From Magicicada septendecula (lineage: Eukaryota > Arthropoda > Insecta > Hemiptera > Cicadidae): 64,000 nt of DNA. Below, piece by piece: positions 25,955 to 36,979 of this stretch; the stretch's first letter is position 1; every line of letters starts with the position of its first letter. A program made the translations under genes and the position numbers. The notes beneath the pieces are model-generated. The model was not told where the DNA came from. It searched no databases and saw only the letters and a program-made list of their open reading frames with translations. The DNA is taken from assembly GCA_034769895.1 (NCBI GenBank), contig CM068372.1, positions 235,866,843-235,930,842 on the forward strand. Reading direction: 5' to 3'.

Positions 25955-25976
25955 GATTCCCATGTGTCACCCTGTA
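25955..25976 (+). repeat. Probable right terminal inverted repeat of the DD41D transposon
   Basis: The sequence GATTCCCATGTGTCACCCTG followed by TA lies 108 bp past the transposase stop. Its reverse complement begins TACAGGGTGACACATG, typical of Tc1/mariner ends at a TA target. The matching left end was not found. Confidence 0.55.
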
Positions 25977-25979
25977 CAA

Positions 25980-28900
25980 GACCTGAAATCTGGGTAGATT
26001 TTTGATCCCGAATTCATTATACGAATCGACTTCCGGGCGGAAGCTTTAACGAACCAAACCGTCTTTATCTAAAATCATGTTAGTACGGATAAACTGCTAC
26101 TACACTGGCGCACCCGGTGTCCATAAATTGGAACGCGCACTCGATTGGGAACACAATTGGACAGGTTTACGGTAGAATTGGGTACGATCGATTCCCCCGA
26201 GTGCCCCTCCAAACACATGTGTCCCTTGCATATAATATAACTCAGTACGCGACAGTGTCGTGCATTCTGCCTATTCCGGTTCAACATTTTACAAGACCGT
26301 CCGTGGTGCATACCGACGTTATATAAGTCTCCCTTAACAATATTTTAGGAGGAGAGCAACGAACTTTAAATAACCTTTAACGTCAGCTGACGTCCCAAGT
26401 TTCACGTCAGCGCTATTTTCTTCACGTGCACTACGGGGCTTCCGAATGTTCAACTACGCCTATGTGTAGAACTGTCAATTGTGATACGGTAGGCGAGTGA
26501 AAATTTTGTAAATAATTTACTTCCAACTAAATAACTGTCTATTCTTGTACTCACCTTGTATTTTGTGAGAAAGTTTATTCGCAATACTGACAGACAATAC
26601 AAAATCAAGCGTATTCCTAATCCAGAAGTAAAAATAAGTTTTAAAAAATGCTAAATTTTGTAACAAAATTAAATTAAGCTCTCTTTCGCCTGAAATAAAT
26701 ACATGAAGTTTACAAAGCTTTCAGTGCCATTTTACAAGACCCAAATAAAAGGATAACGTGCTTGATATAAAACTAGAAAAAACTATTTAAAAAAAACTTA
26801 ACGAATCAAGTCTTCAGTCAAACATAATTTTAAGTTAAATAACAATACATACTTGTGACTATAATTATGGGTTTTCAAGCAGACTGATTTCATTTACTGC
26901 ACATTGTGTTTTTGGAAATTCGGAGTTGTTGGTTATGATACTTTTGAATATAGCCATTCCATTTGCAGCGTGTGAGGTTTTCGAAATTCTGAAAAAATTA
27001 AAGCATTCTGGAATTCTGAAAGCATGACCTTTGGAACACATGAGCTTGTGAAAGTACGGATCAGTATTAAAATTTTCTCCCAATTTACAATAAATTATAC
27101 ATCTATGCATCAATCCTTTCTACAGGTTATGACGCATTTCTAACGGTACTATTATTCATCAGACGAAATCACAGAAAATTGAAAGAACTTTAGAGAAAGA
27201 TCGGTGTGGGGTAGAAGGGTGCCATGTTGCAACATGTTTCTAGATAAGAGCCACGGTGGCGAGGAATAAGTTAAGACTACTAAGCAGAAGTCAAATGCGC
27301 AATTCGCGAAGTGAGTAAAAGAAAATACTTATTCCGAGGACTGTGTATTTGCACAACCCCCACATATTTCGGCCAGAATGTAAATCACAATATCCAGTCG
27401 GCGGAGTGCGCAATTCATTTCGTCCATTGCTGGAAATAAAATGCTCACTTCGCGAAGTGAGTATTTTGTCTCGCGCACTGCGCGCGGAGTGAACAAAACA
27501 TTCGGGCAATGCCCTAAATCGGCAACTGCCAATAACATTTATAACAACAATCACACTCACTCACGCACAAACGCTATTTCTACTTACACAAAAAGTTATA
27601 AATACTTTTATTTAGGCGTTAAATAGAATGGAATGTACTACGTACAGACGAATTTTTACTAAAGATATGCAAAATTCAATGAACTAACTTGGTAGCAGAG
27701 TTTTATTAATTTCTATCTTTCTTCTTCTTTGCTAGCATGCTGAGGTTGGTCTCAACTTGTGGTACTTGTGTGCATAGCTTTCCATGACATCACACAGGAC
27801 CTATCCTTTATATTTTCTTACAGCTCCTATGTCGTATTCATCTGCAGTAGTTCAGCTTCTTTACAATCCTGCTGTAGCCCGCTGTCAGGTTATAACGTAC
27901 GAGGTACGGTATGATCTTCGAAAGCTACATAAAATGCTCCGTTTGTCACTGTTTTCACAGTTCTGTATCACATATCATCCCTGTAATCTTCCTGAGCACT
28001 AGAGTCTACCTAGTACACCTGCCATCGACTTGGTTTTTGTAGAGGTCCAGGCCTCGACGACTTACGTTAGAACAGGCCGGACTAAGGCTCAAAAATTCTA
28101 AGCTAAGTTGTTCGGTTAATTATTATACTCTTCGGGACGCAACTGACGACACTTTATGTTATGTTTCCAAATGCCACCCTTCTCCTCGCCACTCCGAGCT
28201 GATAGACAAGTGAAAGCTGATAACTGCTTGAAAACAATAACCATCAAAATTATACTGATGTTCACTCACGCGAAATGATAGTGGCCTTCTTAGAGAAGAA
28301 GTGGCGCAGCAAAAGTGAATAACAGATCACTCCGATTGTCTTTTACCCAATCGATACAAAAAAATTTTGTACATATGGATATATCTGACCTAATATCTAG
28401 TTTGAAGAATTTGGATTCTTAGTGCATTTCCAATTATTACATAAACTAAAAACAAACAGATTTCAAAGAAAATGTGACACTATTTCGGAGCAACAAGCAA
28501 TAAAATTGAAGTTTCATAAGTTTACTTAGTCGTAGGAGTGTCGCTACACCACGTCGGACGGTCGATGGAAGACAGAATACAACTTCATACCTTAAATAAT
28601 CGACCAAGAAGTTAGCGCAGACAAACAAACGGACGGAGAAAGGCTGAAATACTGAATTATGTATTACAAGTCGCACAAAAGAAAATGATTAATTTATAAA
28701 CAGCCTGCCTAAATCAAGCGCGCGCAGGCGCACGATAACGCGATTCCATTGTAAACAGCTTCACGCTCGGGCAACGTTCATTTGTCAAACCGCTGTTATT
28801 ATTTAGTTTACAATTGAAATTCAAATTACGGTACAGGCATAAAACGGCACGCGCTGCCGGTGCGCCTGACTGTGCACGCGCTTTATGCGCTCTCCACTTT

Positions 28901-29370
28901 GTGCGACAGAAAAATTTTATAAGCTGTCGATCTGTTGAAAAAGTACGTAATACGCTGTATTAACGAAATCAATCCAGGAGTATGAAGTATGCTTAGTATA
29001 CATAGCATGCGCCGTATGATTTCAGAGAGATTAATACACTAATTTCTAACTTCTGACACGGGGGCCGAGTGCGGCCTACGACACATTTATGCGGCTCGCG
29101 ACGTTGTCAATTTAATAATTACTCTATTTACTTAATACGAAAATGAATAATAAAATATTATTATTTAACTGAGAATGGTATTGGAGGAGAAACCTATGAG
29201 AAAATGTTTTACCTTTTCAAGAATCAACGTACAGTAGATTTCACTTTCATTAATGAAAAGTGTGTTTAACATAGACCTCCTTTATTTCCAAGACCCATCC
29301 TTCGGCTAGATAAAACAGACGCCCTTGTCCGGTGTTTCGACCTTGATCCGTAGTCAGCTGCATAAGTTAT
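25980..29370. other. Mostly unique DNA, no gene seen
   Basis: Frames of 60-90 codons without family resemblance. Contains a perfect 18-bp palindrome at 27444-27461 and a CpG-richer stretch at 28710-28900. Confidence 0.4.
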
Positions 29371-29381
29371 TCAAAGTTACG

Positions 29382-29675
29382 CTGAAGAGTTGTCAAATAG
29401 AATTTTGTCATTTACAAGCCGATCACTTCGTGCAGACCAGGCAAGACAAGGGTCGGACTTCTTAAAACTGCAACCTGATGAACGATTTGAAAATCTGCGA
29501 AATTTTGGACAGCAAATGACGTCGATCTTTGGAAGAAAGTACATCTGTGAACGAGGCTTCTCCAGAATGAAGTTAACCGAAATCTACAGTAGATATCGCC
29601 TCACAGATTCTTCTCCGTTTTAGCTCCTAAAATATTTCAAATGCGTAAATTACCTCATTTTACTTGTATATAATT
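29382..29675 (+). pseudogene. hAT-superfamily transposase C-terminal fragment
   Basis: A plus-strand frame reads FENLRNFGQQMTSIFGRKYI, then CERGFSRMKLTEIYSRYRLTD. This is the C-terminal dimerisation region of hAT transposases: the pattern FP-L---A----FGSTY-CE--FS-MK--K---RS-LTD is typical of the Charlie/GTF2IRD2-like branch. In the frame just upstream, CQIEFCHLQAD matches the preceding LQ-D block. After a frame break the usual ending SSL-S-LAP-IS-A is visible near 29620-29640. The DDE core, BED finger and terminal repeats are absent, so only about 90 residues remain. Confidence 0.7.
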
Positions 29676-29730
29676 AAATACTGCTTTTTTATTAACAGGA
29701 GCTTGACTAACTTTGACTAACACAAGTAGT

Positions 29731-30079
29731 TTTTGAAAGAAAGATATTACTGAAAATTTATAGTCCAGTATGTGAAAGAGTTGTATAGCTTATACGTTAT
29801 AATAAAGAATTATACCCATTTTTTAGGGACATAGACATTATAAAATATATTAAACTATCAAGATTACGGTGGGCCGGGCATTTCATGATGGCGACGGAGA
29901 ATGAAAACCGAGGAAAGTCTTGTCAATTCTGCTGGACGGAAGAAGAGAGTCAGGCCAAAGATGCGATGGATTGATGATGTGAGCTACACTACTATTTGGG
30001 CTGAGGGACTGGAGAGTCATCGCGTCAGATCGGGACCGTTGGAGAAGGCTTCTGGAGGAGGTCAAGACTAAGCAATGAG
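29731..30079 (+). pseudogene. Non-LTR retrotransposon C-terminal relic
   Basis: Frames read FERKILLKIYSPVCE, ELYSLY, DIDIIKYIKLSRLRWAGH, then RKRVRPKMRWIDDV. This is the well-known order after the RT domain of arthropod LINEs (FERKILRKIYGP, then IVKYIK--RLRWAGHV, then RGRPK-RW-DDV). Frameshifts lie near 29775-29830 and 29925, and stops are present. It starts within 60 bp of the hAT fragment end, so one may have inserted into or beside the other. Confidence 0.65.
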
Positions 30080-30685
30080 TTGTAGCACCAGAGACGGTGA
30101 TGAACACAAGCAGCTGTGCAGCTGTAACAATCTTTGTCACCAGTTCTGGTACAATTCTTTCCATCTGTATCAACTCTGAAGATGGCTGCAGCGCGAGCCG
30201 CGGAAACGTCAGCGCGTAACGAAGACATCGTTTTTAATAACCGACTACAGCCAACAAGCTGGGAAGTTTTAAATAATGGCACAGATTACTTGGACCGAAA
30301 AAGCCTACGCAATGTCACAACTGTAACAACGATGTATAACAAATTTTTTCTACTGAATTTCACGCCTACTGAGTTCAGACTTTACTGTATCTGCAGAACC
30401 TGAAATGATGTGATTTAACTGTACAACTGTCAGAACCCTGATTTGATGCAAATCATTAACTGTACCTGCGTGGCGCACGACGTAGACCGTAATGCCGGGT
30501 GGATATACGGTTTCTTGTGAACGTGCGGATAGAATGCAATTTAATTTCGTAAGATAAAACTGTGTCCCCCTATGCGGTATAGTTATCGCGCGCGCTTTCA
30601 CCCGTTATTTATTATACGAATTTCATAAACAAAGTATCGGTGAGTAAAGAATTAAAAGAGTAATTTTTTATGTGATATTCTTTTT

Positions 30686-31452
30686 ACTTCCATGTTCCAT
30701 AAGGAAATGGAAGTATGGTGATGGCGAAAAAAATCGTGTTCCATATAAGGGCTGATTCTGATTGTACTACCCCCAAAACATGAAAAGTAATTTTTCAAAA
30801 AGTGTCTGTGTGTAGAATTTTTTCTATCACGAACGATAACTGCCATAAATTCAAACAGAATCAAATAATTTTTTGCATATGTGTCTAAGTTGTAGAGGAC
30901 TCAAGTCAAGGCATACTGATTTTGGTGAAGATCGGTTACGGGGAAGGGGTAGTTTACCTGCAACGTTTTATGTTTTTAACAAGAGTAAAATACTTATTTT
31001 AATAAAGTATCCTGAAAAGAAGGTCCATAATAATCCACTGTAGAAAGGTAGATGAAATATCTATAAATGAAAAGGGTAGTTAAAGGTGGTGGGGGTAATT
31101 TTCTATAAATGAAAATGATAGTTGAACGGGGAGGGTATAATTTTTTATATATGTACTACGTTATCGACAACAAATAAATAGTTTGTAGTTAAAATTCATT
31201 CCCGAGCTGTTTGGCCGTGGTCCAATGTTTTCTGCAAAACCAAACGTTTTGGCAGTGCTATCGACTGCCATCATCAGTGAAAATCGAGTGTGCTAACGCG
31301 AGGTGGTATACGTTAGTGACCACAGTACTGTGGTTAAGGCTGAAGCAAGAAGTAGAAAGAAGTAGTTTGTATGGAAATATTTCATTTCGAAAATGATTTT
31401 AAATATAAATCTTAGAACATGGATGTCATGTATGGTCTCCATACCGATATTT
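30686..31452 (+). mobile_element. Family 1 (HINE/DINE-like) copy B: complete, 1 minisatellite unit
   Basis: The shortest complete family-1 copy (about 767 bp). It has a head starting ACTTCCATGTTCC and one minisatellite unit with GAAGATCGGTTACGGG. The tail holds TATGTACTACGTTATCGACA, a 16-bp palindrome (ACCACAGTACTGTGGT near 31318-31335), GAACATGGATGT and the GTATGG-TCT-CCATAC hairpin, then CGATATTT. The inverted repeat is near-perfect (one mismatch). It lies in T-rich flanks (CTTTTT before, ATTTTTG after). Because it has both ends and one unit, it is the best reference for the family. Confidence 0.8.
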
Positions 31453-31454
31453 AT

Positions 31455-32690
31455 TTTTGTGTGCGCCACTTTGAAACGTTTTAAGATAATATTTTCGTTT
31501 GTTTTGCACTTATAAGGTATAATAGATTTACCGTGTGTATCAAATTTCAAATCCATATCTCATTCCGTCCATCACTTATTAATATATATAAAAAATATCT
31601 ACATCTGCGGAAAATGGAAAACGGAAGCATTTTTCGGCATTGACATTTTGCCTTCACTTTAATCGATTCCTGAAGTTTGGGCACATTCTATATAGTCTGT
31701 CACCTTGCAAAGTACTTCACCGCAACACGAGGCACTACTCGTTTTAGCGCCACCCGATACGCGTACCTTTATGTGATTCCGCGCAAACCAAAGCACGTAT
31801 TTCGCATCTCGCTTGAACTGTCAGTGCATACAAGTTGTGGTAACTGTGACTGTAACGTCACTTACCCATTTTACGTCGCATGTTGGCGGAATAAACTTTA
31901 ATTTGCACAGACTGCTGAGTAGTACGGAGAGACAGCGTATGCGGTCAGCCCATTTGCTAGCCGTAATGGTTTGTTGGTGTAACAGTAAGTGCAATCCTAG
32001 GCAGCCAATTACTGACGCGTTTCCAATACCACATCGTGTCCTTTGTAACGTACAAACTTTTGAAGCTCTGATGTTCCGTTAACAAAAGCTTAGCGACAAT
32101 CGTTTATACACGGTGACCAATTTTACATAAATGATTAAACAATTACCAATTAAAAACAATTATTTAATGAATTTTTGTAACCGATCTGAGAATTGATAGG
32201 TGGTACAAGAAATACCATAGGAAAGAAAATTCATTGGCCTTTATGAAAAACTGAATTATATCCTTTAAATTTTCCGTAACCCACTAGTTATATTTTTCCA
32301 ATCACACTCATCCAAAAAGGTTTTGTTGCTCTCCTTTTCTTTCCGCTGTTGATTACCAATATGAAAAAATGATGGCACGTTGGCCTGAGAGAAAAGAAAC
32401 TGGAGTTAGCCAGCGTCCCGTCCAATAGAAATGCCTTTTTTTCCTAAAATATTCTAATAAAGTAAAAAATAAATTTAAGTTTGCAAGTACGAAAATAAAA
32501 ATAATAACACCACATAACACCATGTACGAGGAATATTAAAAAAATTAACCCTCGATTGGCACGTAAAGAAACACCAAAAATGGAAAAATATTTTGTTATA
32601 TTATATTATATTTGCACTAGTCACCACCCGCATACTGATACTTACTATATCGCTGTATCAAGGTGAGGCGTCAAGAGTTAACCGCATATC
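31455..32690. other. AT-rich unique DNA, no gene seen
   Basis: No credible frame or repeat match noticed. Confidence 0.4.
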
Positions 32691-32699
32691 TTCATAGGT

Positions 32700-33190
32700 G
32701 TCAAAACCCTGTGTAGCCAGCCAGACCATCGTTCAGATTATACGTGGCACCCCTGCCCGGATTTAATCCGTCGCCGGTCGCGATTCGGCCGCCGACAGGG
32801 CAAGCGCACGGTCGTCCGGTAATACCGTCTATGAACTTCAGTGAAGTACTAATCTTCCCTCTGGCTCGAATCCGCAGGTCCCCAGCGGACGCAGTTGACT
32901 GCTTGGTAGTCACATCGATATCCTGGCACAACCTTAACACCTTTCGTCCGACGGTGATTGACCGTGATGAGCGCTGTCCATAGCGAGGGTCGTTTTAGGC
33001 TCAGCCCAGCACGATCCCGGCAGCGCCGGACGGCTTCGCTCCCTCTTTTCCACCGACCGAGAACGTCGTCGTCCGACGCTGTCACATTAACGAACGTACC
33101 CAACAGACAATGGGACGTTTCAACGTATACCATAATCTACCTTACAGCTCGCGGGACACACTCTATTCTAAACGTAATACCGGCCTACTG
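32700..33190. other. CpG-rich patch of unknown nature
   Basis: About 490 bp of clearly GC- and CpG-richer DNA in AT-rich surroundings, open for 79-94 codons in several frames on both strands, as expected from its composition. No protein motif is recognised. It could be a promoter or first exon, or a fragment of a GC-rich mobile element. Confidence 0.4.
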
Positions 33191-33194
33191 GTTG

Positions 33195-33910
33195 CTACTG
33201 CGCATACGCCTTGTTTCTATGATAACTCCTTTGTGTTAACTCCTATACCGGAGGTTAATTTTAGAGTAGTCCTCGTATTATATATCAGTAGGCCTACATA
33301 ATATATTTCTTCTCCAAGTTTATTAATTTTTTTTATCAGTATAATATACGCATTTGATGAACGTTTCACAGACACAATCTGTATATTCTGAGGTTTGATT
33401 ATACAATTGGTTACAATGTAATTATAACAACATTACAATTTTATATAGCCTACAAATCTCTGGAGATACAGATTATGTCTACGAAACGTACGTCAGGTGT
33501 GTATAGTGATAAAAAAAATCAATATAAGTGTACTTTGAAGAAGAAATTGATTATTTACTGACACAATATACAACATTCCGTTACTGCAATAAACGGAAAA
33601 CATCACGAGTTCCTTTCGAAGAAAAAAATACACTCTATATACATAGATGGAAATACTAGACATGAGCAACTCGATACTGAACAATCGACCAGTCTGCCAA
33701 ATTATAAGAATACTTCAGTTAGCAACCGAAATACTGCTAGACAGTGAAAAATAAAATGTGGGCATACGAGATTATAAAATTAATTCCCAAACTGCGCATT
33801 TTCTTGTTATTTGTTTTAAATAATTACGTACATTCGGTACGTGAAGCCCTCGGTCCTGTCTTGAAAAACGACGTCGCCGAAGCCGTAGACGTAAAATTTT
33901 GTAGATACCT
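33195..33910. other. AT-rich unique DNA, no gene seen
   Basis: No recognisable coding content apart from the start of an open frame at 33744 that runs into the LINE relic downstream. Confidence 0.35.
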
Positions 33911-33914
33911 ACGT

Positions 33915-34307
33915 GAAGTTAAGACTAACAAACAACTGATTAGCAGACTCCAAACATTCGTGAACAGACGTTTGAGGAATATCCTGAGGATATGGTGGCC
34001 ACAAGTTATCTCCAATGAAGAGCTGTGGAGAAGAACCCATCAAACACCCATTGACATTGAGATGCGTCGTAGGAAATGGAAGTGGATTGGGCATACATTA
34101 CGACGAGATAGTGACAACATAGCAAGACAAGCCCTGGAATGGAACCCACAAGGTAGCAGGAGAAGAGGCAGACCAAGGAACACATGGAGGAGGAGTGTAA
34201 TAGCGGAAGGGATGGAGAAAGGAGGGAAGACCTGACCCGAGATCAAGACGATGGCGCGGAACAGAGTCCGGTGGCGGAAGTTCATTGATGCCCTATGCTC
34301 CACTTAG
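33915..34307 (+). pseudogene. Non-LTR retrotransposon ORF2 C-terminus, 5'-truncated
   Basis: One continuous frame gives LQTFVNRRLRNILRIWWP, SNEELWRRTHQTPIDIEMRR, RKWKWIGHTLRR, ARQALEWNPQGSRRRGRPRN and TWRRSV. This is the conserved C-terminal part of a widespread family of animal LINE polyproteins (consensus LQTFIN--LR-IL-I-WPD-ISNE-LW). The frame meets TGA at 34233-34235 exactly where the family has Trp (GKTW). Beyond it the same frame continues for 23 codons (ARNRVRWRKFIDALCST) to TAG at 34305-34307, so the TGA is a single point lesion. The 3' end is AATGATGATGA-like, as in elements with short-repeat tails. The RT core was lost by 5' truncation. The clade (RTE- or CR1-like) is not settled. 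Confidence 0.8.
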
Positions 34308-34679
34308 GAGATGCAGGAATAATGATGATGACGTGAAGTTACTGGCTACGGGACAATGTTATGAGTGTGGAATGTTGGGATTAATTAGGTCAACAAGAAA
34401 CAGTAGACACTCAATCATCGTCTTTACCTTTACGACCAACGTCACAAAAGTTTAGTCCTATGCTAACGTATGTGAAATCCACATCGCAGTCAACAAAAAA
34501 AGTTAAAGTACACAGTTATGTGGTCTTGAGACGAACAGCACGTAGATGCCGTTGTGCGACCCGTGGAGATGACGCCTTGTTATTAACTCCAGGTAAACGT
34601 CCAGACGAAACTACTAAATTAGTAAGTTCCCTGAGCTGCAGAACTCGCTCAGTCTTTTACAATTTTTCCAAAATTTTGA

Positions 34680-35255
34680 CTTCCATTGTTAGCTTGTGGT
34701 GCCCATAAAGATAAAAGTTTTCAAAGCAAACACTACATTCGGATTTTTGTTAACATCATTTCCGTTATTCTGATGTTCGGCATGAAGTTTTACAATTTTT
34801 TTGAAAAAGTTTAATACCTAAAATTTTGATGTACTAATTTTTTAAATTTTCATCCCTGAACACTACAATCAGTCTATAGTTAAAATTATTTAATGTCCCA
34901 TTTGGATTCTGCGTTTTTCTCAAAACTTATGGTACACTTTTTGGACGCTGGTGCTCTAAAATTTTGAAATTACTAAAACTGAACACTATTCAGATTGTCG
35001 TTCACACTCTGTTTAATTTGATATCCTACATTGGCATGTTGAAATTTTTTCAAACTTTTGGCCCCTTACATTCTGGCCCTCTACCATTCCATTTTTGGGA
35101 GGATCAATCTGAAAAACAATAGGGTACTATATGCCAACGCATGAATGACTACTCAAGCCAAGTTTTACGAAAATCGGTTAATGCATTCAAAACTTATCAT
35201 GAGACAAACCCAAAACATGTAGACAGACAAATGCCAAAACGGTCGAGTTAAAACT
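34680..35255 (+). repeat. Diverged interspersed repeat, copy 1 (inverted partner at 43790-44240)
   Basis: This matches the reverse complement of 43790-44240 through CAAAATTTTGA-, TTTGATATCCTACA, TTTTTGGGAGGATCAA, GAAAATCGGTTAATGC and CATGAGAC, in the same order. Class unknown. It abuts the 3' end of the LINE at 35265. Confidence 0.5.
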
Positions 35256-35264
35256 GAGAACTCA

Positions 35265-36311
35265 ATTTTTTTTTAATTTGGGGTCAAAACGTCTTACTAC
35301 GTTGTCCGACGCCCAACCTCCATTGTTCTCTGTCGTTGCAGTTTTCATCATTTAGTCAATGTGTCAGTATCGCTCATTGATCTTCTTATGCCCTCTATCC
35401 ATGTTTTCTTGGTTCTTCCTTCCTTTCTGAGCTCTCTATGTATCCATCCCATTGTTTTCTTTGGTAGTCGGTCTTGTCCCATTCTTTATACGTGTCGTTA
35501 CAAGATTAATTGTCTTTCTTCAATGCAGTCGATGACTGTTTTTGTATGCCCATTCCTTCTTTCATCGTTTCATTTCGTATTCGCTCTAGCCTTGAACTTT
35601 CAAAGCATCGTCTCAAAGCATCCATTTCTGTAGCTTCTAACTTTCATTTTACCTGTTCCTTTATTCTCCATGCATTCGTATCAACCGTATGATCCGTATA
35701 TCAACGTGCTTTTAATCATACTATCGTATATTATTTTCTTACTTTCTTTTCCAATTTCTGTGCTCCATAGATTCTCATTCAATGATCTAATTATTTGTTT
35801 TGCTTTGTTTATTCTTTATTCTATTTCAACATCATCTGTTCCTTCTTCATTAAAGTTTATTCCTAAGTATTTGTAGCTGTAGCATTTTTTTATACGTTCG
35901 TTGTTTTCTAAGATCTGTTGATTGTTGTTAAGATCTATACAGGTAAATCTGTTGTTTCTTCTCCCACACAGATACTGCATTTTTTCTATGTTCATCAGTA
36001 ATCCCCATTTTTCATACTCTTCCTTCAGTTTGCGTGTCGTATAATCTTGGTCTTTATTTCATTTTCATATATCACTTGATCGTCTGCAAACTGCAGGGTG
36101 TACAAGCATTTTTGCCCTTTGCATTTTTTTCCAATGGGTTAGAGCTTTTGCAAACGTAAATTTTGAAAAGCGTGGGGAAGATGCAACAGACCTGTCGTAA
36201 TCCTTTATTTACTCTGAACGGTTCTGATACTCTATTTCCCACTTTTATTGTGGACATCATATCGTTGTACAAGTTTTGCACAGTCCTAATAAGTGTATAG
36301 TTGATGTACAT
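35265..36311 (-). pseudogene. Non-LTR retrotransposon RT (3' part of a 5'-inverted copy)
   Basis: Minus-strand frames start at the inversion point with TLIRTVQNLYND, followed by KVGNRVSEPFRVNKGLRQ and FPTLFKIYV (RT block with GLRQG--SPTLFNIY). In the next frame comes LQFADDQVIYENE, with the catalytic FADD box intact. YSYKYLGINFNEEGTDD follows, then the tail PKKTMGWIHRELRKEGRTKK and TWIEGIRR. A poly(T) run at 35266-35275 is the poly(A) tail on the minus strand. Frameshifts (one just before FADD) and stops mark it as dead. The missing 5' side of the RT and the endonuclease end appear immediately next door on the opposite strand. Confidence 0.75.
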
Positions 36312-36975
36312 CTCTGACCATCATCTCCTCAACGTTAGAATATTTTTTACAGTACGCAGTAAACCAGATGAAATAAAACACGAGATAGAACACCAAACAA
36401 TTGACATTGTAGAAGACAAATATAACTTACAGAGTTTACAGTACGAGAGTAATAAATACCTATATCAAAGAAAATTAGATAGTACCTTAAAACAACTAAA
36501 AACAGAACAGCAAGCGAGGTGTATGAAAATATTATATACAGTATAAAGAAAGCAGCAAAAGAAGCCCTAGGCACATGGCAGACACCCAAGAGCAAGAAAT
36601 ACCGGTGGAAGACTATACCAGAAATGGTTGAACACTAAAAATGAAGAAGATTATGAAAACTTTAAAGGAAAGAAGAGGGAAACAAAACGCACGATCGTGG
36701 AAAGAAAAAGAGAAATATGGGATAAAAAATGTAGTGAAATAGACACCTACATTGGTAAAAGAAAATGTAGCGAAACCTGGAAGTCATAAAAAGAGTAAAA
36801 ACTAACGAGAAATCAAACAGCCCACTGCAGCTTATACCAACAGGAAAATGGGTTAAACATTTTACAACCTTACTAACAGAACATAGACCTGAGTATAGAC
36901 AACAGGGAGATGAACAAATGGATATTCATATAGAAGGAGAAGTAGTGGAATTACATGCAACTCGCTACTTTCGTT
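36312..36975 (+). pseudogene. Inverted 5' part of the same LINE (endonuclease end and EN-RT linker)
   Basis: The plus-strand frame starts SDHHLLNVRIFF, the last catalytic block (SDH) of the apurinic-type endonuclease. It continues QYESNKYLYQRKLDSTLKQL, then KWLNTKNEEDYENFKGKKRE and REIWDKKCSEIDTYIGKRK, and ends near LIPTGKWVKHFTTLLTEHRP. These are the charged linker and the pre-RT region that normally precede the RT domain found in 35265-36311. The junction at about 36305 joins the two pieces head-to-head. A TAA at 36543-36545 and a frame change near 36570 break it. Confidence 0.7.
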
Positions 36976-36979
36976 CAAT

